A stretch of DNA of 33,843 nt, taken from Betaproteobacteria bacterium. GTDB lineage: Bacteria; Pseudomonadota; Gammaproteobacteria; Burkholderiales; SG8-39. The DNA lies in contig VGIA01000019.1 in the NCBI GenBank assembly GCA_016868105.1, forward strand, positions 1 to 33,843. The letters are read 5' to 3'. Below the pieces are notes generated by a model. It searched no databases. It saw only the letters and a program-made list of their open reading frames with translations, and had not been told where the DNA came from. Below are positions 16,185 through 23,856 of this stretch, one piece after another (position 1 is the stretch's first letter; each line of letters starts with the position of its first letter). The position numbers were made by a program, and so were the translations under genes.

Positions 16185-17204
16185 ATGGCTCGACGCCCCA
16201 ACCCGAAGCTCTCCGACGTCGCCCGGGCAGCCGGCGTTTCCCTCGCCACGGCCTCGCGCGCGCTGGCCGACCCGGGCCTCGTGCGCCGGGAAACGCGCGA
16301 GCGCGTCCAGGGCGCGGCGAGCATGCTGGGCTACGTCCCGCACGGGGCGGCGCGGGCGCTGGCCACGCGCCGTTCGCGCACCGTGGGCGCGGTGTTCCCG
16401 CCGGTCGACAACCCGATCTTCGCGGCGGCCACGCAGGCGCTGGGGCACCAGCTGGCGACGGCGGGCTACACGCTGCTGCTCGCCGCTCACGAATACGACC
16501 CTTCGGCCGAGCTCGCGGTGACGCGCGCGCTGCTGGAGCGGGGCGTGGATGGCCTGGTGTTCGTCGGCATGGACCATGACCCGGAACTGTTCACGCTGCT
16601 CGCGCAGGCCGGCGTCCCTTATGACCTGATGTGGTCGCTGGACCCGGCGCGCTTCCACCCGTGCGTGGGCGTCGCCCACCGCATGGCGTCGGTGCGCGCC
16701 ACCCAGCATCTGCTGGAGCTTGGCCACCGCGAGTTCGCGGTGATCGCCGGGCATACCGCCCACAACGACCGCACCCGCGAACGGCTGGCGGGCGTGCGCG
16801 AGGCTCTCGCGGCGCGCTCGATCGAGCTGCGGCCCGAACGCATCGCGGAGGCCGAGTTCGCGCTGCCGCAGGCGCGCGCGGCGTTGCGCCTGCTGCTGGA
16901 GCGCTCGCCGGGCTTCACCGCGCTGGTGTGCGGCAACGACGTGCTGGCGATCGGCGCCCTGGCCGAATGCGCGAGCCGGGGCATCGCGGTTCCGGCGCGG
17001 CTTTCGATCGTCGGTTTCGACGACATCGACATGGCTTCGGGGGTCACCCCCGCGCTCACCACGGTGCGGGTTCCCGCTGCGGAAATGGGCCGGCGCGCGG
17101 CCGCGCGCATGCTCGCGCGCCTCGCCGGCGGCGCGGTGGCGCACGTGGAGGAATTGCCGGCGGAGGTGATCGTGCGGGCGAGCACCGGCCCGGCGCCGCG
17201 ATGA
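16185..17204 (+). CDS. LacI-family transcriptional regulator
   Basis: A 339-residue repressor. The N-terminal helix-turn-helix reads LSDVARAAGVSLATASRALADP (about 9-30), followed by the hinge region and a periplasmic-binding-protein-like effector domain (VGAVFPPVDNPIFA; ending FDDIDMASGVTPALTTVRVP). The ATG at 16185 gives the standard distance to the helix-turn-helix; a GTG at 16167 would add six residues. The GMC gene overlaps its stop (ATGA), so both form one transcript. It is divergent from the TRAP genes and very likely controls them through the two operators. The effector is probably the TRAP substrate or its oxidation product. Confidence 0.93.
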   Translation: MARRPNPKLSDVARAAGVSLATASRALADPGLVRRETRERVQGAASMLGYVPHGAARALATRRSRTVGAVFPPVDNPIFAAATQALGHQLATAGYTLLLAAHEYDPSAELAVTRALLERGVDGLVFVGMDHDPELFTLLAQAGVPYDLMWSLDPARFHPCVGVAHRMASVRATQHLLELGHREFAVIAGHTAHNDRTRERLAGVREALAARSIELRPERIAEAEFALPQARAALRLLLERSPGFTALVCGNDVLAIGALAECASRGIAVPARLSIVGFDDIDMASGVTPALTTVRVPAAEMGRRAAARMLARLAGGAVAHVEELPAEVIVRASTGPAPR

Positions 17205-18751
17205 TCGAGGCCGATTACATCGTCGTCGGCGCGGGGTCGGCGGGCTGCGTGCTCGCGCACCGGCTCTCCGCCGACGGCCGCCACCGCGTCCTGCTGCTGG
17301 AAGCGGGCCCGCGCGACCGCTCGCTCTGGATCCACCTGCCGATCGGCTACGGCAAGACCATGTTCCACCCGGTCTACAACTGGGGCTTCCAGACCGACCC
17401 CGAACCGACCATGAACGGGCGGCGCATCTACTGGCCGCGCGGCCGGGGCCTGGGCGGCTCCTCCTCCATCAACGGCCTCATCTACGTGCGCGGCCAGCGC
17501 GAGGATTACGACGCCTGGGCGGCGGCCGGCAACCGCGGCTGGGGCTGGGACGAGGTGCTGCCGTACTTCCGGCGCAGCCTCAGCTCGGTTTCGGACATCG
17601 GCGCGAAGCACGAGCTGATCGAAGCCATCATCGCCGGCGCCGGCGAGCTGGGAATCCGCCGCAGGCCCGACTTCAACGGCGGTGACCAGGAAGGCGTCGG
17701 CTACTACCAGCTGTTCACCAAGGCTGGCTGGCGCTCGAGCAGCGCCACCGCGTACCTCAGGCCGGCCGAGGGCCGGCCAAACCTGCAGGTCGAGACCGGA
17801 GCGCAGGCGACGCGCATCCTCTTTGAAGGTGCGCGCGCGGTCGCGGTGCAGTACCGCAAGGGCGGCGCGATGCGCGAGGCCAGGGCCGCCCGCGAGGTCA
17901 TCCTCAGCGCCGGCGCGCTGCAGAGCCCGCAGCTGCTGCAACTCTCGGGCGTGGGGCCGGGCGCGCTGCTGCACAGCTTCGGCCTGCCCGTGCTCAAGGA
18001 CCTGCCGGGCGTGGGCGAGAACCTGCAGGACCATTTGCAGTTGCGCGTCATGTACCTGTGCACGCGCCCGATCACCACCAACGACGACCTTGCCAGCTGG
18101 TGGCGCAGCCTGAAGATCGGCCTGCAATGGGTCCTCACCCGCAGCGGGCCGCTCGCGATCGGCATCAACCAGGGCGGGCTGTTCACGCGCGCGTTGCCGG
18201 AGTCCAGGACGCCGGACGTGCAGTTCCATTTCGCCACGCTCTCGGCCGAGCTCGCGGGCGCGAAGCCGCACCCCTGGCCGGGCTTCACGATGTCGGTCTG
18301 CCAGCTGCGCCCCGAATCGCGCGGCACCGTGCGCATCCGCTCCGCCGACCCCTTGGAGCCGCCCTCGATGCAGCCGAACTACCTTTCGGCGGAGCTTGAC
18401 CGGCGCTGCGCGGTGGCGGGCGTGCGCCTGGCGCGCTCGCTGGCCTCGACCGCGGCCCTGCGGCCCTACGTCGCGGAGGAGTATCGGCCCGGCGCGCAGG
18501 CAACAACCGACGAGGAGCTCCTGGAGTTCGCGCGCGATCACGGCGCGACCATCTTCCACCCCTCAGGCACCTGCAAGATGGGCAGCGACCCGATGGCAGT
18601 GGTCGACGATCGCCTGCGCGTGCACGGCCTGCAGGCCCTGCGGGTGGTCGACTGCTCGATCATGCCGGCGCTGGTTTCCGGCAACACCCACGCGCCGGTG
18701 GTGATGATCGCCGAGAAGGCATCGGATCTGATCCTGGAGGACGCCCGCTAG
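17201..18751 (+). CDS. GMC-family FAD alcohol dehydrogenase (candidate isethionate dehydrogenase)
   Basis: A 516-residue flavoprotein of the glucose-methanol-choline family. The FAD motif is VVGAGSAGCVLAHRLS (10-15 GxGxxG), the GMC signatures are GRGLGGSSSINGLIYVRG and SAGALQSPQLLQLSG, and the catalytic pair is H453 (FHPSGTCKMG) and H497 (GNTHAP). It would oxidise a primary alcohol to an aldehyde, probably passing electrons to a quinone or cytochrome. In Cupriavidus necator isethionate is oxidised to sulfoacetaldehyde by a GMC-type enzyme (IseJ). The neighbouring xsc, sauS and tau genes make that reaction attractive here, but choline-like and polyol substrates remain open. No signal peptide or membrane segment is evident. 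Confidence 0.9.
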   Translation: MIEADYIVVGAGSAGCVLAHRLSADGRHRVLLLEAGPRDRSLWIHLPIGYGKTMFHPVYNWGFQTDPEPTMNGRRIYWPRGRGLGGSSSINGLIYVRGQREDYDAWAAAGNRGWGWDEVLPYFRRSLSSVSDIGAKHELIEAIIAGAGELGIRRRPDFNGGDQEGVGYYQLFTKAGWRSSSATAYLRPAEGRPNLQVETGAQATRILFEGARAVAVQYRKGGAMREARAAREVILSAGALQSPQLLQLSGVGPGALLHSFGLPVLKDLPGVGENLQDHLQLRVMYLCTRPITTNDDLASWWRSLKIGLQWVLTRSGPLAIGINQGGLFTRALPESRTPDVQFHFATLSAELAGAKPHPWPGFTMSVCQLRPESRGTVRIRSADPLEPPSMQPNYLSAELDRRCAVAGVRLARSLASTAALRPYVAEEYRPGAQATTDEELLEFARDHGATIFHPSGTCKMGSDPMAVVDDRLRVHGLQALRVVDCSIMPALVSGNTHAPVVMIAEKASDLILEDAR

Positions 18752-18763
18752 GAAGAATCCCCG

Positions 18764-19528
18764 CTACTGGGCAAAGGTCGCCGCCAGTTCGCCCGCGGCG
18801 CGCTGCAGCGTGGGGACATGTTCGAGCGCGCGCGGCAGGGGCATGCGCGCCACCGGAGCCTGCATCGCCACCGCGCCGATCGCGCGTCCGTCGCGCCAGA
18901 GCATCGGCACCGCCACGCAGACCAGGCCGGTGATGAACTCCTCGGCATCGGTGCCCACGCGCTCGCGGCGCACGCGCTTGAGGTGCGCCTCGAGCGCGCT
19001 GCGCTCGGCCAAGCTACACGGGGTGTGCCGCTCCAGCCGCAGATGCGCCATCAGCCGCGCGCGCCGCGCGGCGGGCAGCAGCGCGAGCAGCAGCTTGCCG
19101 CTCGCGGTGCAGTGCAGCGGCACCTTGGAGCCGGGCTGGAGATTGACGCGCAGCGGCGAGGGCGTCTCGACGCGGTCAAGGTAGACCACCTGCGCGCCCT
19201 CGAGCATGGTGAGGTTGCAGGTCTCGCCCAGTTCGTCGACCAGCCCCTGCAGGATCGCGCGCCGCGCGCCGCGATGGGTGGAATTCGCCAGCACCCGCAG
19301 CGCGAGCGAGGACAGTCTCGGGCCGATCGTGAATCGCCGGCCTTCCGGCTCGCGGCCCACCAGTTCCGCGCCGGCGAGTTGCCCGAGCAGGCGATGCACC
19401 GTGGGCTTGGGCAGGCGCACGCGCTGCGCGAGGGAGGCGAGCGTGACCGGGCCATCGTTCTGGGCGAGCGCGTCGAGCAGCGCAAAGGCGCGCACGCTGG
19501 CGGCGGCATGGTCGAGTTTGCGGGCCAT
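18764..19528 (-). CDS. IclR-family transcriptional regulator
   Basis: A 254-residue regulator. The winged helix-turn-helix is at about residues 28-50 (TLASLAQRVRLPKPTVHRLLGQL), followed by the IclR effector domain (VVYLDRVETPSPLRVNLQPGSKVPLHCTASGKLLLA; GVCVAVP-like GLVCVAVPMLWRDGRAIGAV). It is divergent from xsc with a 111-base shared region and convergent with the GMC gene, whose stop is only 12 bases away. The likely role is sensing a C2 sulfonate or sulfoacetaldehyde and controlling the xsc-sauST transcript. The ligand is inferred from context only. Confidence 0.92.
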   Translation of the reverse strand: MARKLDHAAASVRAFALLDALAQNDGPVTLASLAQRVRLPKPTVHRLLGQLAGAELVGREPEGRRFTIGPRLSSLALRVLANSTHRGARRAILQGLVDELGETCNLTMLEGAQVVYLDRVETPSPLRVNLQPGSKVPLHCTASGKLLLALLPAARRARLMAHLRLERHTPCSLAERSALEAHLKRVRRERVGTDAEEFITGLVCVAVPMLWRDGRAIGAVAMQAPVARMPLPRALEHVPTLQRAAGELAATFAQ

Positions 19529-19546
19529 GAAATCGCCAAGTTATCA

Positions 19547-19574
19547 GAAAATGGAACGAATCCGGCACATTTTC
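19547..19574. promoter_or_regulatory. Inverted repeat in the IclR/xsc divergent region
   Basis: GAAAATG (19547-19553) and its exact reverse complement CATTTTC (19568-19574) are separated by 14 bases, so the half-site centres lie 21 bases apart, about two helical turns on one face. It is the only clear symmetric element between the two start codons and a good candidate IclR-family binding site. Confidence 0.45.
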
Positions 19575-19639
19575 GCACTCCGCCTTGTCCCCGCGAGGGC
19601 GCTGTGGAAGACTTCTCTCCTCGTTCAGGAGGAAACCCC

Positions 19640-21430
19640 ATGGGCAAGACCGAAACAATCCCCGTCCCTGCCGCCGTCATTGGCAAGCAGAAGATGACGC
19701 CCTCGGAAGCCTTCGTCGAGGCGATGGTCGCGCAGGGCGTGCGCAACGTGTTCGGCATCGTCGGCTCGGCCTACATGGACGCGCTGGACCTCTTCCCCGC
19801 CGCAGGCATCCGCTTCATCCCCACGGTGCACGAGCAGGGCTCGGCGCACATGGCCGACGGCTACTACCGCGTCACGGGCAAGCACGGCGTGTGCATCGGG
19901 CAGAACGGCCCGGGGATCACGAATTTCGTCACCGCGATCGCGGCGGCGTACTGGGCGCACAGCGCCGTGGTCGCGATCACGCCCGAGACGGGCTCGCTGT
20001 CGATTGGCCTGGGCGGCTTCCAGGAGACCGACCAGCTGCCGATCTTCTCCAAGATCACCAAGTTCCAGGCGCACGTGAACAACCCGGCGCGCATGGCGGA
20101 AATGACCGCGCGCGCCTTCGACCGTGCCATCCTCGAGATGGGCCCGACGCAGCTCAACATCCCGCGCGACTTCTTCTACGGCGAGATCGAGTGCGAGATT
20201 GCGCAGCCGATCCGCGTCGAGCGCGGCGCCGGCGGCGGCGCGAGCCTGGATGCGGCGGCGGCGGTGCTCGCCGGGGCGAAGTTCCCGGTGATCATCGCCG
20301 GCGGCGGCGTGATTGCGGCCAACGGCGTCGGCGCCTGCGTGGCGCTCGCCGAGTTGCTCGATGCGCCCGTCTGCAACTCGTACCTGCACAACGACACGTT
20401 CCCGGCCAGCCACCGCCTGTGGTGCGGCCCGCTCGGCTACCACGGCTCCAAGGCCGCGATGAAGGTGCTGTCCAAGGCCGACGTGGTCGTCGCGCTCGGC
20501 TCGCGCCTCGGGCCCTTCGGCGTGCTGCCGCAGTACGGCTTCGATTACTGGCCGGCGCACGCCAAGCTGATCCAGATCGACGCCGATGCCAAGGTGCTGG
20601 GCCTGGTGAAGAAGACCTCGGTCACGGTGAATGGCGATGCGCGCGAAGCCGCCGAAGCGCTGGTCGCGCGCCTCAGGGGCCGCAGCCTGGCGGGCACGGC
20701 GAGCAAGGCGGAGCGCCTGGGCCTTGTCAAGGCCGAGAAGGAGGCCTGGACCAAGGAACTCGCCGGCTGGGACCACGAGAACGACCAATGGAGCCTGGAA
20801 GTCGCCAAGGACTCGAAGTTCATGCACCCGCGCATGATGCTGCGCGAGCTGCAGAAGGCGATGCCCGCCGATGCGATGGTCTCCACCGACATCGGCAACA
20901 TCTGCCAGGTCGCCAACTCCTACCTCACGTTCGACAAGCCGCGCTCGATGTTCGGCGCCATGATGTTCGGCAACTGCGGCTACGCCTTCCCGACCATGAT
21001 CGGCTGCAAGTCGGGCGCGCCCGACCGCACGGCGGTGGCGTACGTGGGCGACGGCGCCTGGGGCATGAGCTTCGGCGAGATCCTCACCTGCGTGCGGGAG
21101 AACATTCCGGTGACTGCCGTGGTGTTCAACAACCAGCAATGGGGCGCCGAGAAGAAGAACCACGTCGACTTCTACCGCAACCGCTTCCTGGGCGTGGACC
21201 TGGAGAACCCGAGCTTCGCCGGCATCGCCAAAGCCATGGGGGCCGAGGGCATCGTGGTGGACAAGGTGTCCGATGTGGGCGATGCTTTCCGGGCGGCCTG
21301 CCAGGCGCAGAAGGAAGGCAAGACCACGATCGTCGAGATGATGTGCACGCGGGAACTCGGCGACCCGTTCCGCCGCGACGCGCTGAGGAAGCCGCGCCGC
21401 ATGCTGGAGAAGTACAAGGCGATGGTCTGA
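19640..21430 (+). CDS. xsc: Sulfoacetaldehyde acetyltransferase Xsc
   Basis: A 596-residue ThDP-dependent enzyme that converts sulfoacetaldehyde and phosphate to acetyl phosphate and sulfite, the desulfonation step of C2-sulfonate breakdown. The ThDP-activating glutamate is E65 (TVHEQGSAHMADGYYRVTG). Family blocks include QNGPGITNFVTAIAAAYW, SIGLGGFQETDQLPIF and the ThDP motif VGDGAWGMSFGEIL...VVFNNQQWGAEKKN. The end (GDPFRRDALRKPRRMLEKYK) is typical of Xsc and unlike acetolactate synthase. An AGGAGG ribosome site precedes the ATG at 19640. Compared with the better-known enzymes it carries a slightly longer N-terminus (about 18 residues before MTPSEAFVEAM). It heads the operon with the Bug, sauS and sauT genes. 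Confidence 0.93.
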   Translation: MGKTETIPVPAAVIGKQKMTPSEAFVEAMVAQGVRNVFGIVGSAYMDALDLFPAAGIRFIPTVHEQGSAHMADGYYRVTGKHGVCIGQNGPGITNFVTAIAAAYWAHSAVVAITPETGSLSIGLGGFQETDQLPIFSKITKFQAHVNNPARMAEMTARAFDRAILEMGPTQLNIPRDFFYGEIECEIAQPIRVERGAGGGASLDAAAAVLAGAKFPVIIAGGGVIAANGVGACVALAELLDAPVCNSYLHNDTFPASHRLWCGPLGYHGSKAAMKVLSKADVVVALGSRLGPFGVLPQYGFDYWPAHAKLIQIDADAKVLGLVKKTSVTVNGDAREAAEALVARLRGRSLAGTASKAERLGLVKAEKEAWTKELAGWDHENDQWSLEVAKDSKFMHPRMMLRELQKAMPADAMVSTDIGNICQVANSYLTFDKPRSMFGAMMFGNCGYAFPTMIGCKSGAPDRTAVAYVGDGAWGMSFGEILTCVRENIPVTAVVFNNQQWGAEKKNHVDFYRNRFLGVDLENPSFAGIAKAMGAEGIVVDKVSDVGDAFRAACQAQKEGKTTIVEMMCTRELGDPFRRDALRKPRRMLEKYKAMV

Positions 21431-21470
21431 TCCCGCGGCAAACGGGCAAACAGGGTCTGAGGAGGCCAAG

Positions 21471-22427
21471 ATGAGGAAGATCGTTTTGTTGGCGGGGCTG
21501 CTGCTGGCAACCCAGGCGGGGGCGCAGGACTGGCCTGTGAAGCCGGTCCGGTTCATCAACCCGTTCCCGGCCGGCGGCGGCACGGACACGTTCGCCCGGC
21601 CGCTGTCGGTGGTGTTGAGCAGGAACCTCGGGCAGCAGTTCATCGTCGAGAACCAGGGCGGTGCGGGCGGCACGGTCGGCGCGGCGAACGCCGCGCGGGC
21701 CGGGGGCGACGGCTACACGTTCCTGATCGGGGCGGTGCACCACACCATCGCGCCGAGCGTGTACCCGAAGCTCAGCTACGACCTCGAGAAGGACTTCGTC
21801 CCCGTCACGCTGCTCGCCACGGTGCCGAACGTGGTGGTGCTGAACTCGAAGACTAACTTCAAGACGGTGAAGGAACTCGAGACGTTCGCGAAGGCGAACC
21901 CGGGGCGGCTGAACTACGGCTCGCCGGGATCGGGCACCTCGCAGCACCTCGCGGCGGAGCTCTTCAAGCTGGGCACCAAGACCTTCATGGTCCATATTCC
22001 CTACCGCGGCCTCGGGCCGGCGATGCAGGACTTCCTCGCCGGCAACTTCGAGGTCATGTTCGACGGGCTGGGGGCGTCGGCGGCGCAGATCAAGGCGGGC
22101 AAGATCCGCGGCATCGGCATGATGGCGCCGAAGCGCCATCCTCAGTTCCCCGACATCCCGACCATGGCCGAGCAGGGCTATCCGGGCATGGAAGTGTCAA
22201 CCTGGTACGCGATGTGGGGCATCCGCGGCACGCCGCAGACGGTCATCGACAAGATGTACGCCGAAGTGTCGAAGGCCCTCAAGGATCCGGCCATCGTCAA
22301 GGTCTGGGAGGTCACCGGCGCCGACTTCGGCGGCCAGCGCCCCGGGGAGTTCGCCAAATACGTGCGCTCCGAGATCGAACGCTGGGCCAGGGTTTCCAAG
22401 GCGGCCAACATCAAGGTGGACAACTGA
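21471..22427 (+). CDS. Bug-family (TTT) binding protein, candidate sulfoacetate receptor
   Basis: A 318-residue periplasmic receptor. A signal peptide covers residues 1-18 (RKIVLLAGLLLATQAGAQ), followed by the family opening DWPVKPVRFINPFPAGGGTDTFARP and the NQGGAGGTVGAANAARA motif. GSPGSGTSQHLAAELFK and HIPYRGLGPAMQDFLAG are also typical. The TGAGGAGG ribosome site is strong. It sits between xsc and the sulfoacetate genes without TctA or TctB partners. Capturing sulfoacetate or another C2 sulfonate for a shared TTT permease elsewhere is the simplest reading. The known C. necator system uses an MFS permease instead, so this would be a different uptake route. Confidence 0.92.
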   Translation: MRKIVLLAGLLLATQAGAQDWPVKPVRFINPFPAGGGTDTFARPLSVVLSRNLGQQFIVENQGGAGGTVGAANAARAGGDGYTFLIGAVHHTIAPSVYPKLSYDLEKDFVPVTLLATVPNVVVLNSKTNFKTVKELETFAKANPGRLNYGSPGSGTSQHLAAELFKLGTKTFMVHIPYRGLGPAMQDFLAGNFEVMFDGLGASAAQIKAGKIRGIGMMAPKRHPQFPDIPTMAEQGYPGMEVSTWYAMWGIRGTPQTVIDKMYAEVSKALKDPAIVKVWEVTGADFGGQRPGEFAKYVRSEIERWARVSKAANIKVDN

Positions 22428-22482
22428 CCTGATAGGCGCGGCCCAAACCCCGGTTTCCGAGGCGCGCGACGCGGTCGCTGGG

Positions 22483-23856
22483 TTGGTGCGCCGCGCGCGC
22501 GACGCCCAGCGCGAGTTCGCCCGCTGGCCGCAGGCGCGCGTCGACGAGGCCGCGCTTGCCTGCGGCTGGGCGATCATGAAGCCGCAGAACAACCGCGTGC
22601 TCGCCGAGATGGCGGTGCGCGACTCGGGCCTCGGCAACGTCGAGGACAAGATCCAGAAGAACCATCGCAAGACCCTGGGCCTGCTGCGCGACATCGCCGG
22701 CGTGAGGACGGTCGGCGTGCTCGCCGAGGTCCCGGAAAAGGGCATCACGGAAATCGCGCGGCCGGTCGGCGTGGTCGCCGCCATCACGCCCTCGACCAAC
22801 CCCGGCGCGACGCCCGCCAACCAGATCATCAACGCCATCAAGTGCGGCAACGCGATCATCCTCGCGCCCTCGCCCAAGGGTTCCAGCACCGGCGAGAAGC
22901 TGCTCGAGTTCGTCCACGCCGAGCTTGCAAAGGTGGGCGCGCCCGCCGGCCTGGTACAGATCCTCCCCGCGCCGGTGACCAAGGCGGCGACGCTCGAGCT
23001 GATGCGCCAGGCAGACCTGGTCGCCGCCACCGGATCGCAGGCCAACATCCGCGCGGCGTACTCCAGCGGCAAGCCCGCGATCGGCGTCGGCATGGGCAAC
23101 GTGGTCTCGATCGTGGACGCCAGCGCCGAGCTCGCCGACGCGGCGCGAAAGATCGCGCTCTCCAAGACCTTCGACAACGCCACCAGCTGCTCGTCCGAGA
23201 ACTCGGTTGTGATCCTCGCGCCGGTCTACGACGCGATGCTGGCCGAGTTGGCGAAAGCGGGCGGCGTGATGCTGGGCGACACCGACAAGGCGCGGCTGCA
23301 GAAGCTGATGTTCCGCGACGACAAGCTCGCCCCGGCCGCGACGGCCCAGGCCGCGCCGCGCTTAGCGTCGCTGGCCGGCGTGGAGAACGCCGCGGCCAAG
23401 GCGGCGCGCTTCCTGATGGTGGAGGAATCGGGCGTCGGCCCCGCCTGTCCCTTCTCCGGCGAGAAGCTCTCGCCGGTGCTCGCGGTCTACCGCGCGGCGG
23501 GCTTCGACCAAGCCTTTGCGCTCACCCGCCGGATCTACGATTACCAGGGCCGCGGGCACTCGGTGTCGATCCACACCCGGGACGAGGCGCAGGTGCGCCG
23601 GCTCGGCCTCGAGATGGAGGTCGCCCGGGTGATCGTCAACCAGGCGCATTGCATTGCCACCGGCGGCAGCTTCGACAACGGGCTGCCGTTCTCGCTGTCG
23701 ATGGGCTGCGGCACGTGGGGCGGCAACAGCTTCTCGGACAACATGCACTGGCGCCATTTCCTCAACATCACGCGCATCGCCCGCGTGATCCCCGAGCGCG
23801 TCCCGACCGAGTCCGAGATCTTCGGCAGCTACTTCGCCAAGCACGGCAGGGGCTGA
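22483..23856 (+). CDS. sauS: Acylating sulfoacetaldehyde dehydrogenase, SauS-like
   Basis: A CoA-acylating aldehyde dehydrogenase of 457 residues from the first canonical start (TTG 22483). It would reduce sulfoacetyl-CoA to sulfoacetaldehyde. The catalytic cysteine is C236 in FDNATSCSSENSVVIL. The cofactor region has VAAITPSTNPGATPANQIINAIKCGNAIILAPS, and the C-terminal part has QAHCIATGGSFDNGLPFSLSMGCGTWGGNS. Coding character continues upstream (VSEARDAVAGLVRRARDAQ) to CTG 22429, which follows AAGGTGG at the right distance, so the true start is probably not the TTG. The sauT gene overlaps its stop (TGATG). Similar enzymes act on acetaldehyde or propionaldehyde; pairing with xsc and a CoA ligase supports the sulfonate role. 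Confidence 0.88.
   Translation: MVRRARDAQREFARWPQARVDEAALACGWAIMKPQNNRVLAEMAVRDSGLGNVEDKIQKNHRKTLGLLRDIAGVRTVGVLAEVPEKGITEIARPVGVVAAITPSTNPGATPANQIINAIKCGNAIILAPSPKGSSTGEKLLEFVHAELAKVGAPAGLVQILPAPVTKAATLELMRQADLVAATGSQANIRAAYSSGKPAIGVGMGNVVSIVDASAELADAARKIALSKTFDNATSCSSENSVVILAPVYDAMLAELAKAGGVMLGDTDKARLQKLMFRDDKLAPAATAQAAPRLASLAGVENAAAKAARFLMVEESGVGPACPFSGEKLSPVLAVYRAAGFDQAFALTRRIYDYQGRGHSVSIHTRDEAQVRRLGLEMEVARVIVNQAHCIATGGSFDNGLPFSLSMGCGTWGGNSFSDNMHWRHFLNITRIARVIPERVPTESEIFGSYFAKHGRG

Noticed and set aside
18818-19639. In-frame upstream extension of xsc across the IclR gene
   Set aside because: The AGGAGG ribosome site fixes the start at 19640; the extension is the antisense of the IclR gene and has no conserved sequence.
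19640-21430. Reading the ThDP enzyme as acetolactate synthase
   Set aside because: The C-terminal FRRDALRKPRRMLEKYK ending and sulfonate context match Xsc; there is no small subunit gene or other branched-chain gene.
19625-21673. A very long open frame antisense to xsc (over 680 codons)
   Set aside because: It is a mirror of the xsc codon pattern in high-GC DNA; its product is low-complexity His/Arg/Ala-rich sequence with no family motif, while the plus strand has all Xsc motifs.
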